From Brevibacillus laterosporus (GTDB taxonomy: Bacteria > Bacillota > Bacilli > Brevibacillales > Brevibacillaceae): a stretch of DNA of 64,000 nucleotides. The stretch's first letter is position 1; every line of letters starts with the position of its first letter. Position numbers and translations under genes: made by a program. The DNA is taken from contig NZ_JAUKFY010000001.1 in assembly GCF_030489605.1 (NCBI RefSeq), positions 1 through 64,000 on the forward strand, written 5' to 3'. Shown here piece by piece: positions 62,270 to 64,000 of this stretch. The notes below the pieces were generated by a model. That model searched no databases and was not told the DNA's origin. It was given only the letters and a program-made list of their open reading frames with translations.

Positions 62270-63688
62270 TTATCTATTCTTCTTTTTCTGAGGGGTTTGA
62301 TAGATTGGTTGGATAAAGCCATTTAAAAAAGCGGTGTAGCTTACTAATTGTCGAACGGAAGGCCTTGCTTGTCGGGGAGCAATTTCATCTTCGCGTAAGC
62401 GCAAGCTGGTAATGCTTTTGGAGGGTTTGCTGTTAACCTCTAACAGCCAGACCCTTCCGTTAGTATCGATACCTAGATCAATACCAAACTCTGCGAATTC
62501 TCCTTGTAAAGCGTATTCTAACCGTTCAGCGATGAGCAGAGCGACCCTCTTGAGCTTGCGAATAGATGGCTTTTTATTACGTTTCCATGGACCGCATCTT
62601 CGTAGGGCCTGTTTAGCAGTCATAATCCTGCCACCACGTGCTACATTTGATACAATAGAATTTTGACCTGTTCGAGCAACGATGGAGGTGGTTGCCCAAA
62701 TGCCTCGATTGTTCTTTTGTACCAACACACGAAAATCGGTTGGATTGGAGTCGATGCCAATAAGGTTCAAGCCTTGTTGCAGAACATAAGATTTTCCTTT
62801 ACAACGCTTGCGCAGGAATTTTTGCAAAGAGTACAGACTTTTTGGCTTTAATGAGATGACCTTGTCTTTTGATACAAATTGAACACCATATTCACCATTT
62901 GCTTTTATCAGGCGAAAAATACCCTTTCCCAAACTGCCATTCGCGGGTTTGGCGTACACGAGGCGGTGGGTTTGTAGCATGGTTGATAGCTCACCGTTTG
63001 GGCCAAATAGCATGGTTTTGGGCAAATAAGTGGAGACAGCTACATCATTGCGAAGAGCTTTATGAACCTGCCATTTGTTTAAGAAACGCTCATTAAAAAA
63101 GGGGATCTTCAATAATTTACAGCGCTCCACAAAATCCACTACCTTTTCACTCTGCTCTCGTTGTCGAGAAGATAGTCGATTATAGATTGAATGGGGGAGA
63201 GGGAGCGTGGTTTTTTTCCAAATATTTTTCAGCCTAACGAATGCGGAAACCGTTTTATTCTCCCAATCAACGTCATCTATGGAAAAGATACAAGCGAAGC
63301 CACCTTTCTGTTTGAACGTATCAACCACTTCATTAATAAACGAAGAGAGGGAACCAAAAGGCTCTTGCTTATGACCCTGTTGATAGCTGGTGAGCAAAAT
63401 CCCCACATAGGGGCCGAAATAAAGTGTTTGCTGTTGTGAATCATAGCGCATGAGAAATTTGGTCCCGGTAGGAATATGGAGAGCACGAACAAGGGAAGGA
63501 CACATAGTGACATAGGAATCCTGATCTACTCCTGAAATCTTTGCTCGTGCTTTTGATGCACCAAAGCAAACGGTGATAAAGATATCTGAGGGAATGTCTA
63601 AACTCTTCATGATATGAAGGGGAAGCTGTAGATCAGACCGCTCTTCTATGGGTATAGATGCCTGAATGATAGTGCGAACATATGACAT
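62270..63688 (-). CDS. YheC/YheD-family ATP-grasp protein, copy 1
   Basis: 472 residues; AAGGGGATC before ATG. N-terminal domain (1-105), GPYVGILLTS, SIYNRLSSRQREQSE, YAKPANGSLGKGIFRLI, GGRIMTAKQAL and EFGIDLGIDTNGRVWLLEVN with SKPSKSI. First gene of the run, divergent from yheB with 80 bases between, the same neighbourhood as in B. subtilis where only yheC and yheD are present. Confidence 0.9.
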   Translation of the reverse strand: MSYVRTIIQASIPIEERSDLQLPLHIMKSLDIPSDIFITVCFGASKARAKISGVDQDSYVTMCPSLVRALHIPTGTKFLMRYDSQQQTLYFGPYVGILLTSYQQGHKQEPFGSLSSFINEVVDTFKQKGGFACIFSIDDVDWENKTVSAFVRLKNIWKKTTLPLPHSIYNRLSSRQREQSEKVVDFVERCKLLKIPFFNERFLNKWQVHKALRNDVAVSTYLPKTMLFGPNGELSTMLQTHRLVYAKPANGSLGKGIFRLIKANGEYGVQFVSKDKVISLKPKSLYSLQKFLRKRCKGKSYVLQQGLNLIGIDSNPTDFRVLVQKNNRGIWATTSIVARTGQNSIVSNVARGGRIMTAKQALRRCGPWKRNKKPSIRKLKRVALLIAERLEYALQGEFAEFGIDLGIDTNGRVWLLEVNSKPSKSITSLRLREDEIAPRQARPSVRQLVSYTAFLNGFIQPIYQTPQKKKNR

Positions 63689-63768
63689 GATGATCCCCTT
63701 TCCATAGGCGTTAGGTTAGTCTATCTTATGAGTTCTAAAAATAATTGGTTCCAGATAGGAGTAGAAAC

Positions 63769-64000
63769 ATGAATGCTTGGATAACATTACTTCTCAATGT
63801 AGGGATTGGCTCAGCTATTGGTGGCATTACGAATGATCTGGCTATCCGTATGCTGTTTCGCCCCCATCGTGAGATAAAAATAGGCGGATTTCGAGTTCCT
63901 TTTACCCCAGGTCTTATCCCAAGACGACATAAGCAAATCTCAATTGAAATGGGGAGATTGGTGGAGAATCACCTGCTGACAAAGGAAGGGGTTAGACAGG
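63769..64000 (+). CDS. yheB: DUF445-family membrane protein YheB, 5' part
   Basis: The first 77 codons of a gene that leaves the window. It starts MNAWITLLLNVGIGSAIGG with a membrane helix, then TNDLAIRMLFRPH, FRVPFTPGLIPRR and ISIEMGRLVENHLLT. These are the conserved N-terminal motifs of DUF445 (YheB). ATAGGAG lies before ATG. Its place beside YheC/YheD genes is as in Bacillus. Confidence 0.9.
   Translation, partial: MNAWITLLLNVGIGSAIGGITNDLAIRMLFRPHREIKIGGFRVPFTPGLIPRRHKQISIEMGRLVENHLLTKEGVRQ

Overview
The window reads as chromosome of an endospore-forming Gram-positive rod of the Brevibacillus / Paenibacillus-like Bacilli, most likely a Brevibacillus close to B. laterosporus. The reasons are sporulation genes (spoVR, a gamma-type SASP-like protein, YheC/YheD coat-associated proteins beside yheB), AGGAGG-type ribosome sites, low GC, S-layer (SLH) anchoring, an AtxA/Mga-type regulator, a chitinase and a petrobactin locus. 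The genus is inference from gene content. No rRNA, tRNA, CRISPR array, insertion sequence or prophage was seen.

Layout. 1-1.5 kb: an orphan DUF1036-like gene in otherwise gene-poor DNA. 1.5-2.8 kb: spoVR lacking its N-terminus. 3-7.8 kb: a CitA/DcuS-type two-component system, then an AEC-type transporter and a D-2-hydroxyacid (D-lactate type) dehydrogenase behind two Rex-like operators. 7.9-15 kb: a YxeA-like lipoprotein, a secreted repeat protein, an OmpR-type two-component system and a MacAB-like exporter that is broken in three places. The same 11-bp-spaced GACAT boxes precede both the repeat protein and the exporter. 15.3-22.2 kb: AtxA-like regulator, HD-GYP protein, FAD-linked glycolate/D-lactate oxidase, GNAT enzyme, and a divergent LysR / DJ-1-PfpI pair.

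22.5-33.7 kb is carbohydrate use: a secreted multidomain chitinase, an ascorbate-type PTS (IIA, IIB, IIC) behind a cre site, then fruR-fruK-fruA followed by ptsH and ptsI. Four phased repeats sit on the fruR promoter, so the fructose genes and the general PTS proteins may share control. 33.8-41.1 kb holds a complete asbABCDEF petrobactin operon with a Fur box over its promoter. 41.3-44 kb codes for a large SLH-anchored protein with a dockerin-like pair and an alkaline-phosphatase-superfamily domain that seems to have lost metal ligands.

44-54.8 kb is mostly housekeeping and envelope: ArsR regulator, DUF423 protein, hemolysin-III/PAQR protein, a DEAD-box helicase behind two tandem terminator hairpins, a TolC-family secreted protein, a methyltransferase linked to a second OmpR-type two-component system, a YeiH-family transporter and a compact operon of three unrecognised genes. 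54.8-64 kb returns to envelope and spore functions: a small membrane protein, a seven-repeat gamma-SASP-like protein, a K+/H+ antiporter, four consecutive YheC/YheD ATP-grasp genes, and the start of yheB running off the right edge.
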